In this document: positions 48,905 to 57,791 of the stretch, one piece after another
Position numbering within the stretch: position 1 is the first letter of the stretch
Layout: each line of letters starts with the position of its first letter
Assembly: GCA_031409515.1 (NCBI GenBank)
Contig: JANNXJ010000025.1
Coordinates: 1 to 64,000, forward strand
DNA: 64,000 bases
Origin: SHZI01 sp031409515
GTDB taxonomy: Bacteria > Pseudomonadota > Gammaproteobacteria > Steroidobacterales > GCA-2729495
Direction: 5' to 3'
Program-made: the position numbers and the translations under genes
Notes under the pieces: model-generated
What the model was told of the DNA's origin: nothing
The model's input: the letters and a program-made list of their open reading frames with translations, nothing else
Database searches by the model: none

Positions 48905-49150
48905 ACGTATGGCCTGTCCTACGAGTACATCGCCTCGGTACTGCCACAGGTGGCACCCGGGATCGCCGGCGGTCGCGGCATCGTGGCGCACCTCGGCAGT
49001 GGTGCGAGCCTGTGCGCCCTGCGGAGCGGGCAGAGCATTGACAGCACCTTTGGCTTTTCGGCCCTGGACGGCCTGTGCATGGGCACCCGGCCAGGCGCTC
49101 TCGACCCGCGGGTGATTCTTTACCTCCTCCAGACGCTGGGGCGCCAGTAA
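48905..49150 (+). pseudogene. ackA: Acetate kinase (ackA) fragment
   Basis: About 80 residues of an acetate kinase: YGLSYEYIASVLPQ, IVAHLGSGASLCALRSGQSI, FGFSALDGLCMGTRPGALDPRVILYLL, ending in a TAA. The order and spacing match the middle of AckA. The N-terminal ATP/acetate-binding third and the C-terminal half are absent. The catalytic Asn of HLGNG is Ser here, while the Arg of MGTR is kept. It lies in the gap after sulP, before a gene on the other strand. It looks like a decay remnant of an ackA gene. Confidence 0.8.
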
Positions 49151-50290
49151 TCAGGGCCGGCTGCTGGAAGCCTTGAGGTTGGCCGTCTCCCAGGCACGCA
49201 CTTTCACCCGGGCGGTATCGAACAGCCGCGCGTAGTTGCCCCTGCGGACCTTTTCACGGGCGTCCGGGGTGAGCAGCGCCCACACCGGGTCGTACATGTA
49301 AAAAACCTTCAGGTACCTGGCCTGGTCGGCCGGCGCCACTTCGTCGGTGCCGAACAGGAAGCGGTCCGGGTACTGGTTGATGATGGCTGCTGTGCGCTGG
49401 ATCGACTCGGGGGTGGCAACCGCGTACTTGGCGACCTCGTCCCAGGAAATGTCGAAGTACAGGTGACTGAGCGTCGGGTCTTCCAGCATCGCCCGCACGA
49501 TCTCCAGGTGCCCGGCCGGCCGCTCGTCCCCGCCCCCGGAAGCCTCCGCCTGCACCGGGTGGACAACCCTGCCCAGGCCCACGTGGGCCCAGATGATCGT
49601 GGCCCCGGGATGCCGGCGCAGCAGGTCCTTCATCTGGGTCAGGTACACGGGCTCGACGCCCGCCTTGGCGAAGGGCACGTCGATGTCGTTGTGCAGGATG
49701 GCGAGCAAGCCTGACTCGGCGCAGAAGTCGAAGATCCTGTCGAGCGCCGGGTCGGTCAGGCTCGCCGTGTCGCCCGCCACCTTGGACGACACGAACTCCT
49801 TGTGGATGCTGAACTCACCGATGCCCGTGAAGACGCCGGGGAACACCTGAAGTACGCGCTTGATATGGTCGACCGCGTACATGTCCGCCGGATTGAAGCC
49901 CGTGATCATCGGATCGAAGCGCGCCTGCTCTGCTGGCTTCAGGGACTTGTAGGCAGTGGCGATCCAGGCGTCGGTAAAGGAGTAGTAATAGAGTGGCGCG
50001 TCCGTCTGCAGGTAATAGGTAGGGGCATAGTCGCCCGAGTTTTCGTAGGACCAGGTCTGCTGCAGCGGAATGCCGAACAGGGCCACCCGCCCCACCTTGT
50101 CCCCCATGATCTCCAGGAACCGGTGGATGTCGGTGCCCTGCTGGATGTAGTTGGTCAGGTGGAAGTGGGAGTCGTTCAGTTCATAACTGACGGCGGCCTT
50201 GGCGGCGCTTGCTGGAGCCGGGGTGAACGCCAGGAGGGCGGTGACGGCCAACCCGGCCAGGATGCCACTGTTCGCGCCAATCAATCGCAT
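49151..50290 (-). CDS. Secreted amidohydrolase-superfamily protein
   Basis: A 379-residue protein with a Sec signal peptide (residues 1-28, ending ASAAK). Metal-binding motifs of amidohydrolase_2 TIM barrels are visible: NDSHFHL near residue 40, and later ILHNDID and IIWAHVGLGR; the terminal FLFGTDEV gives a catalytic Asp. It belongs to the same broad superfamily as dihydroorotase-like and decarboxylase-like proteins. Substrate unknown. It is transcribed with the glutaminase and porin genes, with gaps of about 58 and 20 bases. Confidence 0.78.
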   Translation of the reverse strand: MRLIGANSGILAGLAVTALLAFTPAPASAAKAAVSYELNDSHFHLTNYIQQGTDIHRFLEIMGDKVGRVALFGIPLQQTWSYENSGDYAPTYYLQTDAPLYYYSFTDAWIATAYKSLKPAEQARFDPMITGFNPADMYAVDHIKRVLQVFPGVFTGIGEFSIHKEFVSSKVAGDTASLTDPALDRIFDFCAESGLLAILHNDIDVPFAKAGVEPVYLTQMKDLLRRHPGATIIWAHVGLGRVVHPVQAEASGGGDERPAGHLEIVRAMLEDPTLSHLYFDISWDEVAKYAVATPESIQRTAAIINQYPDRFLFGTDEVAPADQARYLKVFYMYDPVWALLTPDAREKVRRGNYARLFDTARVKVRAWETANLKASSSRP

Positions 50291-50348
50291 TGAATCTCCC
50301 TCCAGGCCACCGGCTAACGCATTTCAGTTCCTTACTCTGGTGTGGCTG

Positions 50349-51377
50349 CTACTCTGGATTCGGACCAAACACCCCGACGCCAAACTGGCCGGCAATATCG
50401 CGGATGGCATTCAGGGAACGCACGCTGTTGCCGGCAGCGTTCAGCCGGGGCGAGAAGGCCGCAATGGCAAACCTGCCCGGCACTACTGCGACGATACCGC
50501 CACCCACGCCAGTCTTGGCGGGAACGCCGGCTGTGTACATCCACTCGCCGGATTCGTCGTAAAAACCGGCCGTGGCCATGATGGCCAGGAGCTCCGGCAC
50601 ATTCGCAGCCTGCATGACCCGCTTACTGGTCAGGGGATTGACCCCTCCGTTCGCCAGGGTCGCCCCCATGATGCCCAGATCCCGGGCGCTGACACCGATC
50701 GAGCACTGGCGCGTATAGACGCGCAAGGCCTCCTCGGGCTCACTGTAAAGCCGGGCGTCGTTGTACAGCAGGTTAGCGATAGCGCGATTGCCGAAGGCAG
50801 TGCTGTACTCGGAGTCGTACACTTTCTCGAGCACCGTCAGCGGCGTCGGACTGCCGGCAAAGTCGCTGATATTCTGCAGAACCTGGTTCCACCGGTCCTC
50901 CTCCGACGTGGCCTGCACCAGGCTCACGGCCGCGATGGCTCCCGCGTTCACCAGCGGGTTCACTGACCGCTTCTCCTTGTAGATCTCGATGGCAAGCTTC
51001 GAGTTGAACGGCAAGCCAGTGGGCTCCACGCCGATCTTGTCATCCAGACCCTTCGTCCCCAGCTGCTTCATGACGAGTGCGGCCGTGAAGGGCTTCGATA
51101 CCGACTGGATGGAGAACTTGTAGTCCACGTCCCCCGCGGTGTAGATCTTGCCGTCTTTTGTGGCGATAACCACGCCGAACAGCTCGCTCGGGGTTTCCGT
51201 CAGGATGGGAATGTAGTCGGCATTCTTGCCCTCCTGAAGCCCCTTGTACTTCGCGTAGGCGGCGTCCACGGCCCGCTGCATTTCCTTCGGCGTCGGGTCG
51301 GCGGCGTTCACGCCGGTAAGGGCCAGCGTGGCTAGCGCAAGAGTGGCGGCCATTGCTGTCATTGCTTTCATCTTCAT
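50349..51377 (-). CDS. glsA: Glutaminase (serine-dependent, GlsA type) with signal peptide
   Basis: A 342-residue glutaminase with the beta-lactamase-like Ser-Lys motif S92-V-S-K95 (SIQSVSKPFTAAL), the family patterns GLPFNSKLAI, NPLVNAGAIA and TAGVPAKTGVGGGI. It hydrolyses L-glutamine to glutamate and ammonia. Residues 1-25 form a clear signal peptide (MTAMAATLALATLAL, then GVNAAD), which is unusual because most GlsA proteins are cytosolic. The porin downstream of it in the window is upstream in transcription, suggesting uptake of peptides or amino acids. Confidence 0.9.
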   Translation of the reverse strand: MKMKAMTAMAATLALATLALTGVNAADPTPKEMQRAVDAAYAKYKGLQEGKNADYIPILTETPSELFGVVIATKDGKIYTAGDVDYKFSIQSVSKPFTAALVMKQLGTKGLDDKIGVEPTGLPFNSKLAIEIYKEKRSVNPLVNAGAIAAVSLVQATSEEDRWNQVLQNISDFAGSPTPLTVLEKVYDSEYSTAFGNRAIANLLYNDARLYSEPEEALRVYTRQCSIGVSARDLGIMGATLANGGVNPLTSKRVMQAANVPELLAIMATAGFYDESGEWMYTAGVPAKTGVGGGIVAVVPGRFAIAAFSPRLNAAGNSVRSLNAIRDIAGQFGVGVFGPNPE

Positions 51378-51397
51378 GACTCCTGATCTGTCGCGGT

Positions 51398-52633
51398 CTA
51401 AAGCGTCGCGCCGAAGCTGTATTTCACGGAGAACTGCGCGCGGGTGTCGTTGTTGCTATCGCCGTTCTTGTTCTCACGATCGCCCCACAGGAATTCCCCA
51501 CCCACCATGATGTTCTCCACGGGGTAGTAGAGCAGGTTCACCGAAGAGTACTGGCCCTTCTTGTAGGTGTCAGCCGTTTGCCCGTCAGTATTGTCCACCT
51601 CGTTATAGGAGTAACCGATGGAGCTGCTGAACTGACTACTCCACCAGTGATCGTAGTAAACCGAGACGCCCAGGAGGGGTACCGCCTCGACCTTCGTGTT
51701 CCCGGGCAGGCTGCCGTCGGGGAGAAGGCCCTGGTCCGGGCCCGCGTCCATGCCGCCGTCATTCATGTAGCTGGCGATGCCATCACCGTAGACCACACCC
51801 GCCCGGATTGCGTCTTTCGCCAGTACATTGATGACGGTAGTCACGTTCACGCCCCAGCCCGTATCGTTGTCGTCATAGACGACGCCGATATCCTCAGCAG
51901 TACCTGGATCCTTGTCAGCGACGACCTCGGCCCCGATCCAGCGCAGAATGCCAGCGACCTGAACATGGCCCCAGTCGCCTTTGTTCCGGTACTGCGCCGT
52001 AAGATCCGGGTACTTCTGGTCCCCCTGCACACCCGGGAAGTCGTCGACCTGTCGATACTGGCCGGAATCAATGTCGTTGCTCGGGTTCTCCAGGGCCACA
52101 GCAAACGTGTTCGTGCCGGATAGGGGCGTCCAGCGAATCTGCGGGTTGCGCAGGAACACCATGCCGTTCGGACCCCAGTAGTCAATGGTGTTCGGAAAAA
52201 TGTCCCCGTCCATGAACAGGGAGTTCGTCTGACCGGCCAGGAGCTGGCCCCATTCGCCATAGACGTTGCGCAGGCGGAAGGTGGTCTGACCCGCATCATC
52301 ACCGACGCCGAACAGGTCGAAGTCGAAGACCGTCCTGATGTCGCCCTTCGCGGTAGGGAAGTTGCCCTTCACGCCGAAGCGGCTTTGCTTCACGCTCACC
52401 ATGGCCTGGCCATCGCTGCCGAACTCCTCGGGATTGGCGACCGGGATGCGGGACGGCCGCAGGGTGTCCTCCCAGTCCGGGTTCACACGGCCAAAGTCCT
52501 GGATGTAGTCGGCCTGGGCGAACCCGTAGATCTCGAAGGACCTCTGGCCGTCGGCGGCCTGGGCCGGGGCAGAGATGCCCGCTGCCGCCAGCGTAAAACC
52601 GAGAATGCCGGAGCGACCAATTAATGAACTCAT
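51398..52633 (-). CDS. DcaP-type outer-membrane porin
   Basis: A 411-residue trimeric-porin candidate. A signal peptide (residues 1-27, ending APAQAAD) precedes a beta-barrel with an N-terminal FEIYGFAQADYIQDFGRVN and SVKQSRFGVKGNFPTAKGDI, matching the DcaP/Carb-type porins of Acinetobacter and relatives, which take up small anionic solutes. It ends AQFSVKYSFGATL rather than with an aromatic, though a Phe is nearby. The ATG at 52633 is preferred; an ATG twelve bases further upstream is also possible. It lies upstream of glsA. Confidence 0.8.
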   Translation of the reverse strand: MSSLIGRSGILGFTLAAAGISAPAQAADGQRSFEIYGFAQADYIQDFGRVNPDWEDTLRPSRIPVANPEEFGSDGQAMVSVKQSRFGVKGNFPTAKGDIRTVFDFDLFGVGDDAGQTTFRLRNVYGEWGQLLAGQTNSLFMDGDIFPNTIDYWGPNGMVFLRNPQIRWTPLSGTNTFAVALENPSNDIDSGQYRQVDDFPGVQGDQKYPDLTAQYRNKGDWGHVQVAGILRWIGAEVVADKDPGTAEDIGVVYDDNDTGWGVNVTTVINVLAKDAIRAGVVYGDGIASYMNDGGMDAGPDQGLLPDGSLPGNTKVEAVPLLGVSVYYDHWWSSQFSSSIGYSYNEVDNTDGQTADTYKKGQYSSVNLLYYPVENIMVGGEFLWGDRENKNGDSNNDTRAQFSVKYSFGATL

Positions 52634-52841
52634 GATGGGCCTCATAGGGATGAAAGAAGTTTCCTTGTGCCGGAATAGTTGCTACGACGGGCACTCAGGA
52701 GCGCAAGAGTAACTATTCAACGGCAGCCAGACAATCAAGGGCACGCCGGGGATACGGGGAACGAACGTTGCTATGCTAGGCCCACGGTGGCTGACCTCTA
52801 GAAGCATGCGCCCCACACCTGAAGGCACAGAGACCGCAGCT

Positions 52842-53975
52842 ATGCGCCAGCGCATCCCGACAGCCTGGCGCCCGCTTTGCATCGGACAGGGGGACTCCAG
52901 CAAATCGCGCAAGAAAGTCCGGAGCGCTGGTTGCGCACTCCTCGTCGCCCTCCTCTGCGTCTTTGCCACCCCCGCTCTCGCCCGGGACAAGACCGACATC
53001 GTCTACCTGCGCAACGGTGACCGGGTGACCTGCGAGATCAAGCGCCTGGAGCGCGGCCGGCTGGAGGTAAAGACGGACGGCATGGGGACCGTATATATAG
53101 AGTGGGACGATATCGAACGGGTCACCAGCACAGAGCTGTATATCGTGGAACTGGCGAACGGCACCCGCTTCGAGGGCACCCTGGCCGCGACGGACGCCCA
53201 GGGCCAGCTGGTCCTGCGCAAGCAGGGCGAAGCGGATGGGGCGGACCGTGTCGGGGAGCAGGCGCTGGACATGCAGGACGTGGTCTGGGTAGACCCCCTG
53301 AAGCTGGACGCCCGGCGCATCAATCGCTGGGACGGCTCGGTGAGCGCCGGTTTTGATGCCACGAAAGCGAATAGTGACAAGTCGCTAAGCGCCAGCTTCG
53401 ACGCCCGCCGGCGGGCCGAAAACTTCCAGCTCAGCTTCGACGGCTCGGTGTACTCCCGCTCCCAGGACGGCACGGAGGACAGCCTCCGGGCCAACTTCAA
53501 CGGTGTCTACCGGGGCCTGCTGGAGGATCGCTGGTACTGGGCCGGACTGGGCGGCCTGGAGCGCAACGACGAACTGGGCATCGATCTGCGCTCCTTTGGT
53601 GGTGCGGGCTACGGGCGCTTTCTGGTCCAGTCGAGCCGGGCACTCTGGTCGGTCACCGGCGGCCTGGTGGTCGTGAACGAGCAGCTGGCGGGTGAATCGG
53701 CGGGTGAGACTAACCTGGACGCGTTGCTCAACACCGACTTTGAGTTCTTCACCTACGACTCGCCGAAGACGACCCTGAAGACCTCCCTGGCGGTTTTCCC
53801 CCGCCTGACTGGCGATGGGGGAGTCCGCCTGAACCTGGATTTCAGCGTCCGCCAGGAGCTCATCACGGACCTGTTCGTGGAGCTCAGCCTCTACGAAACC
53901 TACGACAGTGACCCGCCCGAAGACGGGACGTCGAACGATTGGGGTATCGTGACCGGACTGGGCTATACGTTCTGA
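52842..53975 (+). CDS. DUF481 outer-membrane barrel protein
   Basis: A 377-residue protein with a signal segment at about residues 25-45 (SAGCALLVALLCVFATPALA), an N-terminal DIVYLRNGDRVTCEIKRLERGRLEVKTDGMGTVYIEWDDIERV domain, then a DUF481 barrel (residues 120-377) rich in Asp/Arg and alternating strands, ending in a terminal Phe. The start at 52842 is tentative; ATG codons at 52773 and 52806 are in frame. Function unknown. It is divergent from the porin gene with about 208 bases between starts. Confidence 0.82.
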   Translation: MRQRIPTAWRPLCIGQGDSSKSRKKVRSAGCALLVALLCVFATPALARDKTDIVYLRNGDRVTCEIKRLERGRLEVKTDGMGTVYIEWDDIERVTSTELYIVELANGTRFEGTLAATDAQGQLVLRKQGEADGADRVGEQALDMQDVVWVDPLKLDARRINRWDGSVSAGFDATKANSDKSLSASFDARRRAENFQLSFDGSVYSRSQDGTEDSLRANFNGVYRGLLEDRWYWAGLGGLERNDELGIDLRSFGGAGYGRFLVQSSRALWSVTGGLVVVNEQLAGESAGETNLDALLNTDFEFFTYDSPKTTLKTSLAVFPRLTGDGGVRLNLDFSVRQELITDLFVELSLYETYDSDPPEDGTSNDWGIVTGLGYTF

Positions 53976-54000
53976 CCGCCCACGCCAGGGAATTCAAGTT

Positions 54001-54903
54001 ATGCCTGACCAAAGCCTACGAATGCGTCAATGCAGGGCACTGGCTGCCACTGTGATTGCCATGTTTTCCCTCGGGGCGATGGCCGGTGATGTGCCACCCC
54101 TCGCGGATCCAGCCACCGGCACCTGGCAGCGGGGCAAGCTGGTGTGGATCGACCTCGTGACCGTCGACCTGCCTGCGGCCCAGCGCTTCTACGGCGCCCT
54201 GTTTGGCTGGACCTTTGCCGACAGCGGCACTGGCCGGGGTGCTTACCACCTGGCCTCTCTGGACGGTGTCCCGGTGGCGGGCCTGGCCGAGCGCGCGGCC
54301 CCACCGGAACAGAAGCGGCAGTCCCGCTGGATCGCTTTCATGTCCGTGGCCGATGTCCCGGCAGCGGTGAAATCTGTCGTCGCCGGGGGTGGGAAGGAAC
54401 TGATCGCGCCGCGCAACGTCCCGGCCCGGGGCGAGATGGCGATCGTGGCGGACCCGGATGGCGCGCCGTTCGGTCTGATCAATTCAGCCAGTGGCGATCC
54501 GGTCGATGCCTTGCCGATCGTGGGCGACTGGATCTGGGCCCTCTATCAGAGCCCCGATGCGTCGGGTGCGGCTGCCTTCTACCAGGACCTGGGCGGTTAT
54601 GAGGTCGTGCAGGACGACCCGCTCGGCCAGGCGCCCCACTTTCTGCTCGCGACCGGAGGTTACGCGCGGGCCAGCCTGGTGGAGATTCCGGCAGAGCGTT
54701 CCGGGATGCGACCGGACTGGCTGTACTTTGTCCGGGTCGGGAATCTTCGGGAGAGCCTCGCCCGCGTGCGGGAACTGGGCGGTACCGTACTGGTGGAACC
54801 CAAGCCGGAGGTACTGGACGAACGCCTGGCCGTCATCACGGACCCCACCGGTGCGCCGCTGGGCCTGCTGGAGTGGGACGAAGACCGGGTTGAGGAGCAA
54901 TAA
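54001..54903 (+). CDS. Secreted two-domain VOC (glyoxalase-like) protein
   Basis: A 300-residue protein with a signal peptide (residues 10-27, ending GAMAGD). Two VOC repeats follow: residues 38-160 (WIDLVTVDLPAAQRFYGALFGW through VADPDGAPFGL) and 175-295 (ALYQSPDASGAAAFYQDLGGY through TDPTGAPLGL). VOC proteins bind metals and small metabolites and include glyoxalase I, fosfomycin resistance and dioxygenases. Export to the periplasm suggests a binding or protective role. Its TAA is two bases before the ATG of the next gene. Confidence 0.85.
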   Translation: MPDQSLRMRQCRALAATVIAMFSLGAMAGDVPPLADPATGTWQRGKLVWIDLVTVDLPAAQRFYGALFGWTFADSGTGRGAYHLASLDGVPVAGLAERAAPPEQKRQSRWIAFMSVADVPAAVKSVVAGGGKELIAPRNVPARGEMAIVADPDGAPFGLINSASGDPVDALPIVGDWIWALYQSPDASGAAAFYQDLGGYEVVQDDPLGQAPHFLLATGGYARASLVEIPAERSGMRPDWLYFVRVGNLRESLARVRELGGTVLVEPKPEVLDERLAVITDPTGAPLGLLEWDEDRVEEQ

Positions 54904-54904
54904 G

Positions 54905-55342
54905 ATGAACTCACTACGGCCTGCGCTCACCGGTGCACTGCTGGCGGTCGTCTCGGCCTGCCTGCCGGGCTGCTCTTCCAGCGACAGTTACAGCACCGGC
55001 AGAGTATCGACGGGCGGGGCCTTCTACTACGGCAGCCCCTATCCCTATTACCCCTACTACGGCTACGGCGGACCGGACTACATCGTGGTCGCGCCGCCGC
55101 GGCCACCCTATCCGGGTGGCGAGTTGCCCGTGCGTCCGGTTCAGCCCATCGCGCCCCTGCCGGGGGGCGACCGCCCGACGACCTTGCCGGCGGCGAGTCC
55201 CGACAGGCCCAGCGCACGGCCAGCGACCTCCTCGTCCAGTCGCTCCCGCATGCCGTCCGCGCAGCCCCGCATGTCCTCGCCAGCTGCCCGACCGTCCATA
55301 CCGAACCGATCCCGGGGCAGTGGTGGCCGCCGCGGCCGATGA
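54905..55342 (+). CDS. Pro/Ser-rich lipoprotein
   Basis: A 145-residue lipoprotein (lipobox SACLPGC, mature Cys about residue 23) with a Tyr/Gly/Pro-rich segment (YYGSPYPYYPYYGYGGPDY) and a Ser/Arg/Pro-rich tail. The ATG follows the VOC stop by two bases, so it is translationally coupled. Low complexity prevents a family call; it may be a surface or outer-membrane structural lipoprotein. Confidence 0.65.
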   Translation: MNSLRPALTGALLAVVSACLPGCSSSDSYSTGRVSTGGAFYYGSPYPYYPYYGYGGPDYIVVAPPRPPYPGGELPVRPVQPIAPLPGGDRPTTLPAASPDRPSARPATSSSSRSRMPSAQPRMSSPAARPSIPNRSRGSGGRRGR

Positions 55343-55355
55343 CCACTGGAATGTG

Positions 55356-55763
55356 ATGGTGGCGCGGCACGTTGTGCGCCCAACGACTTCGTCACTCTGG
55401 CCGCGCCTGTCGCCAGCACTCTCGCTGGTCGTCCTGGCCCTCTGCACCGGCTGCGGCAACTCGGTGGCGACCGACCAGGCCTTTGCCGACAACCTCGTCA
55501 GGCGCGAACTGCAGCCACCGCTGACCTTCGAGGAGGTCCGCACGGTGCTCGCCCGCCATGACGCAAACCCCGTCCTCCAAAAGGGTTGCAGCCTGGTCAA
55601 GGATACGCAGGCGGACTGCGCCTACAGCAGCGTCACCCTGATTCCCCTCCCCCGCAATCACTGGTGGCGGGGTCAGGGCGACCTGCAGATCTCCATGATT
55701 TTTGATGCGCAGGAGCAGCTGCTGTCGGTGGACTACGAGCTCACCTACCCGGGTGACAGGTAG
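55356..55763 (+). CDS. Small putative lipoprotein
   Basis: A 135-residue protein with a lipoprotein signal (residues 15-31, ending ALCTGCGNS) and a compact mature region, GCSLVKDTQADCAYSSVTLIPLP with two cysteines that could form a disulfide. The ATG at 55356 is preferred; an in-frame GTG precedes it by one codon. It follows the Pro/Ser-rich lipoprotein gene by 13 bases. No family recognised. Confidence 0.55.
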   Translation: MVARHVVRPTTSSLWPRLSPALSLVVLALCTGCGNSVATDQAFADNLVRRELQPPLTFEEVRTVLARHDANPVLQKGCSLVKDTQADCAYSSVTLIPLPRNHWWRGQGDLQISMIFDAQEQLLSVDYELTYPGDR

Positions 55764-55771
55764 CGGGCATC

Positions 55772-57634
55772 CTACGGCGCGTCCGGACCAGAAGATCCTG
55801 ACGATCCTGAGAGTTCGGCCAGAGCGCGTTCCACTTCCTCATCCGACATCGCGTCGATCTCCCGCTCGAGGCCGACCGTAGCGTCGCGCTCACCGGCTTT
55901 CGCCCGCTCGACAGCCTGAACCAGTTCCGCGATGGTCGGGTGATGAAACAGCGCGGTTGCCACGAGCTCCACGCCCTGCGCCCTGCCGATCGCAGCAGCG
56001 GCACGGATGCCGCTCAGCGAGTCACCACCCAGGGCAAAGAAGTTGTCGTCCAGACCCAGGCGGCTGACGCCGAGAATCCTGCGCAGGACTGACTCAATCG
56101 AGCGCTCGATAGCGGTGCTCGGGGGCCTGAAGTCCGCGGCGAGCTGGGGTCCCAGGCGCTTTTGCAGCGTGCTGCGCTGGATTTTTCCGGTAGCTCCCTT
56201 GGGAATCTCGTCGACGAAAATGATCCGGGACGGGATCTTGTAGCCCACCAGCCGGGTGAAGAGGAAGTCGCGAAGCGCCGGTGCATCGAGGTGCGAGCCG
56301 GCTTTGCGTACCACCACAGCCACCAGGTCCTCGCCCAGCGTCGGATGGGCAACGCCAAACGCGGCGGCCTGGGCAACCTCTTCGTGCTCCAGCAGTGCTT
56401 CATCCACCTCCCGGGGCGAGACCTTTTCACCGCCGCGATTCACGACTTCCTTCAGGCGCCCGGTAATGAACAGGTAGCCCTCCGGATCGAGGCGGCCCAG
56501 ATCACCTGTGCGAAACCACCCGTGGGTAAAGGCAGTGACATTCTTCCCGGCCTCGCCGCCGTAGCCGGACAAGACTCCGGGGCCGCGAATCACAACCTCG
56601 CCGGCCTGTTCCGCCCCCAGGAGATTTCCGGCGTCGTCCATGATGGCAATCTCCGCGCCGGCAGGCAGGCCGACGGAGCCTGGCTTCCGCAGGCCCGGTG
56701 GCAGCGGATTGCTCGCCATCTGGTGCGACGCCTCCGTCATGCCGTAGGCCTCGATGACGGGCGCGCCGGTCCCTGCTTCGAGCCGGCGCATTGTTGCGGG
56801 CGACAGGGCGGCCGACGACGAACGGATAAACCGGAAGCGGTGCCGGGGCAGTCTGCTCCGATACTGATCAGCCATGGATGCCACAACCTGGTGAATGGTC
56901 GGCACGGCCGAATACCACGTCGGTTGAAACTCCTCGACCCAGGCGAGAAACGCCGCAGCACTGAAGCCCGGGGTACAGACCACGCTCGACCCTGCCGCCA
57001 CTGAAGCCAGCAGAACCCCCACCAGCCCGTGAATATGGAACAGTGGCATGACGTTCAGGCAACGATCAGCCGGTTCAAGGGCCAGACCCTCCGCAATATT
57101 GCACGCTGACGCCAGGAGATTGGCCTGGCTGAGTGGCACGAGCTTGGGCCTGGCCGTGGTCCCCGACGTGTGCAGGATCAGGGCGATGTCGCCGGGGTCG
57201 GGAAAGGTTGCGTGGACCACGGCCGGTGGCCCGGGAGGCAAGACGGATCCTGCCCCGATCTCGACGACGGTGAGGCCCAGGTCCCGCGCTGTCTGCCGCA
57301 CCGGACTATCGAGATTTTGGTCCAGCACCACGAACCGGGCCCGCGTGTCCTCCAGATAGAAGCGCATTTCCTCGGCAGGCAAGGCCGCATTGAGCGGCAC
57401 GCCGGTAAAACGGGACGCCACGCCGAGAAAGGCCAGCGCTGCCCCGGTGCCGTTCGGTAGGACTGTCGCAACTGGTGAGCCGGGCGTCGCGCCCGCCACC
57501 TCCAGCCGGTTCGCCAGACCCTGAACCTCCTGCCACAGGCCAGCGTAGGTCAGGGGCGGCCGCTGCGGCCCAAGCAGGGCGATCGCTGCCGGTTGCTCAC
57601 GGGCCCGGGTTTCCAGAAGCTCTGCCAGGATCAT
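55772..57634 (-). CDS. Adenylation-carrier (A-T) protein
   Basis: A 620-residue AMP-forming ligase fused to a carrier domain. The core motifs LILHTSGTTARPKLVPLS, YGMTEASHQMASNP, GYLFITGRLKEVVNRGG and PKGATGKIQRS are present, followed by a phosphopantetheine site LGGDSLSG with Ser539. It activates an acyl or amino acid and loads it on its own carrier, as NRPS loading modules do. The start at 57634 has GAGGTG upstream. It is divergent from the flippase gene of the NRPS-like cluster. Confidence 0.85.
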   Translation of the reverse strand: MILAELLETRAREQPAAIALLGPQRPPLTYAGLWQEVQGLANRLEVAGATPGSPVATVLPNGTGAALAFLGVASRFTGVPLNAALPAEEMRFYLEDTRARFVVLDQNLDSPVRQTARDLGLTVVEIGAGSVLPPGPPAVVHATFPDPGDIALILHTSGTTARPKLVPLSQANLLASACNIAEGLALEPADRCLNVMPLFHIHGLVGVLLASVAAGSSVVCTPGFSAAAFLAWVEEFQPTWYSAVPTIHQVVASMADQYRSRLPRHRFRFIRSSSAALSPATMRRLEAGTGAPVIEAYGMTEASHQMASNPLPPGLRKPGSVGLPAGAEIAIMDDAGNLLGAEQAGEVVIRGPGVLSGYGGEAGKNVTAFTHGWFRTGDLGRLDPEGYLFITGRLKEVVNRGGEKVSPREVDEALLEHEEVAQAAAFGVAHPTLGEDLVAVVVRKAGSHLDAPALRDFLFTRLVGYKIPSRIIFVDEIPKGATGKIQRSTLQKRLGPQLAADFRPPSTAIERSIESVLRRILGVSRLGLDDNFFALGGDSLSGIRAAAAIGRAQGVELVATALFHHPTIAELVQAVERAKAGERDATVGLEREIDAMSDEEVERALAELSGSSGSSGPDAP

Positions 57635-57791
57635 CGTCGCGATCACCTCGAAGGTCGAAGAGACATCACATTCCGGCGCTTTGAGGCAGGGGCACCGGAG
57701 GGGATTTCATCGCCAAAGTGTATTCTCTGGGGTCCATGACGCCACCCCTCCATGTCACAAAAGCGCTCAGCCCCACAGCGGCCCATTTGCC

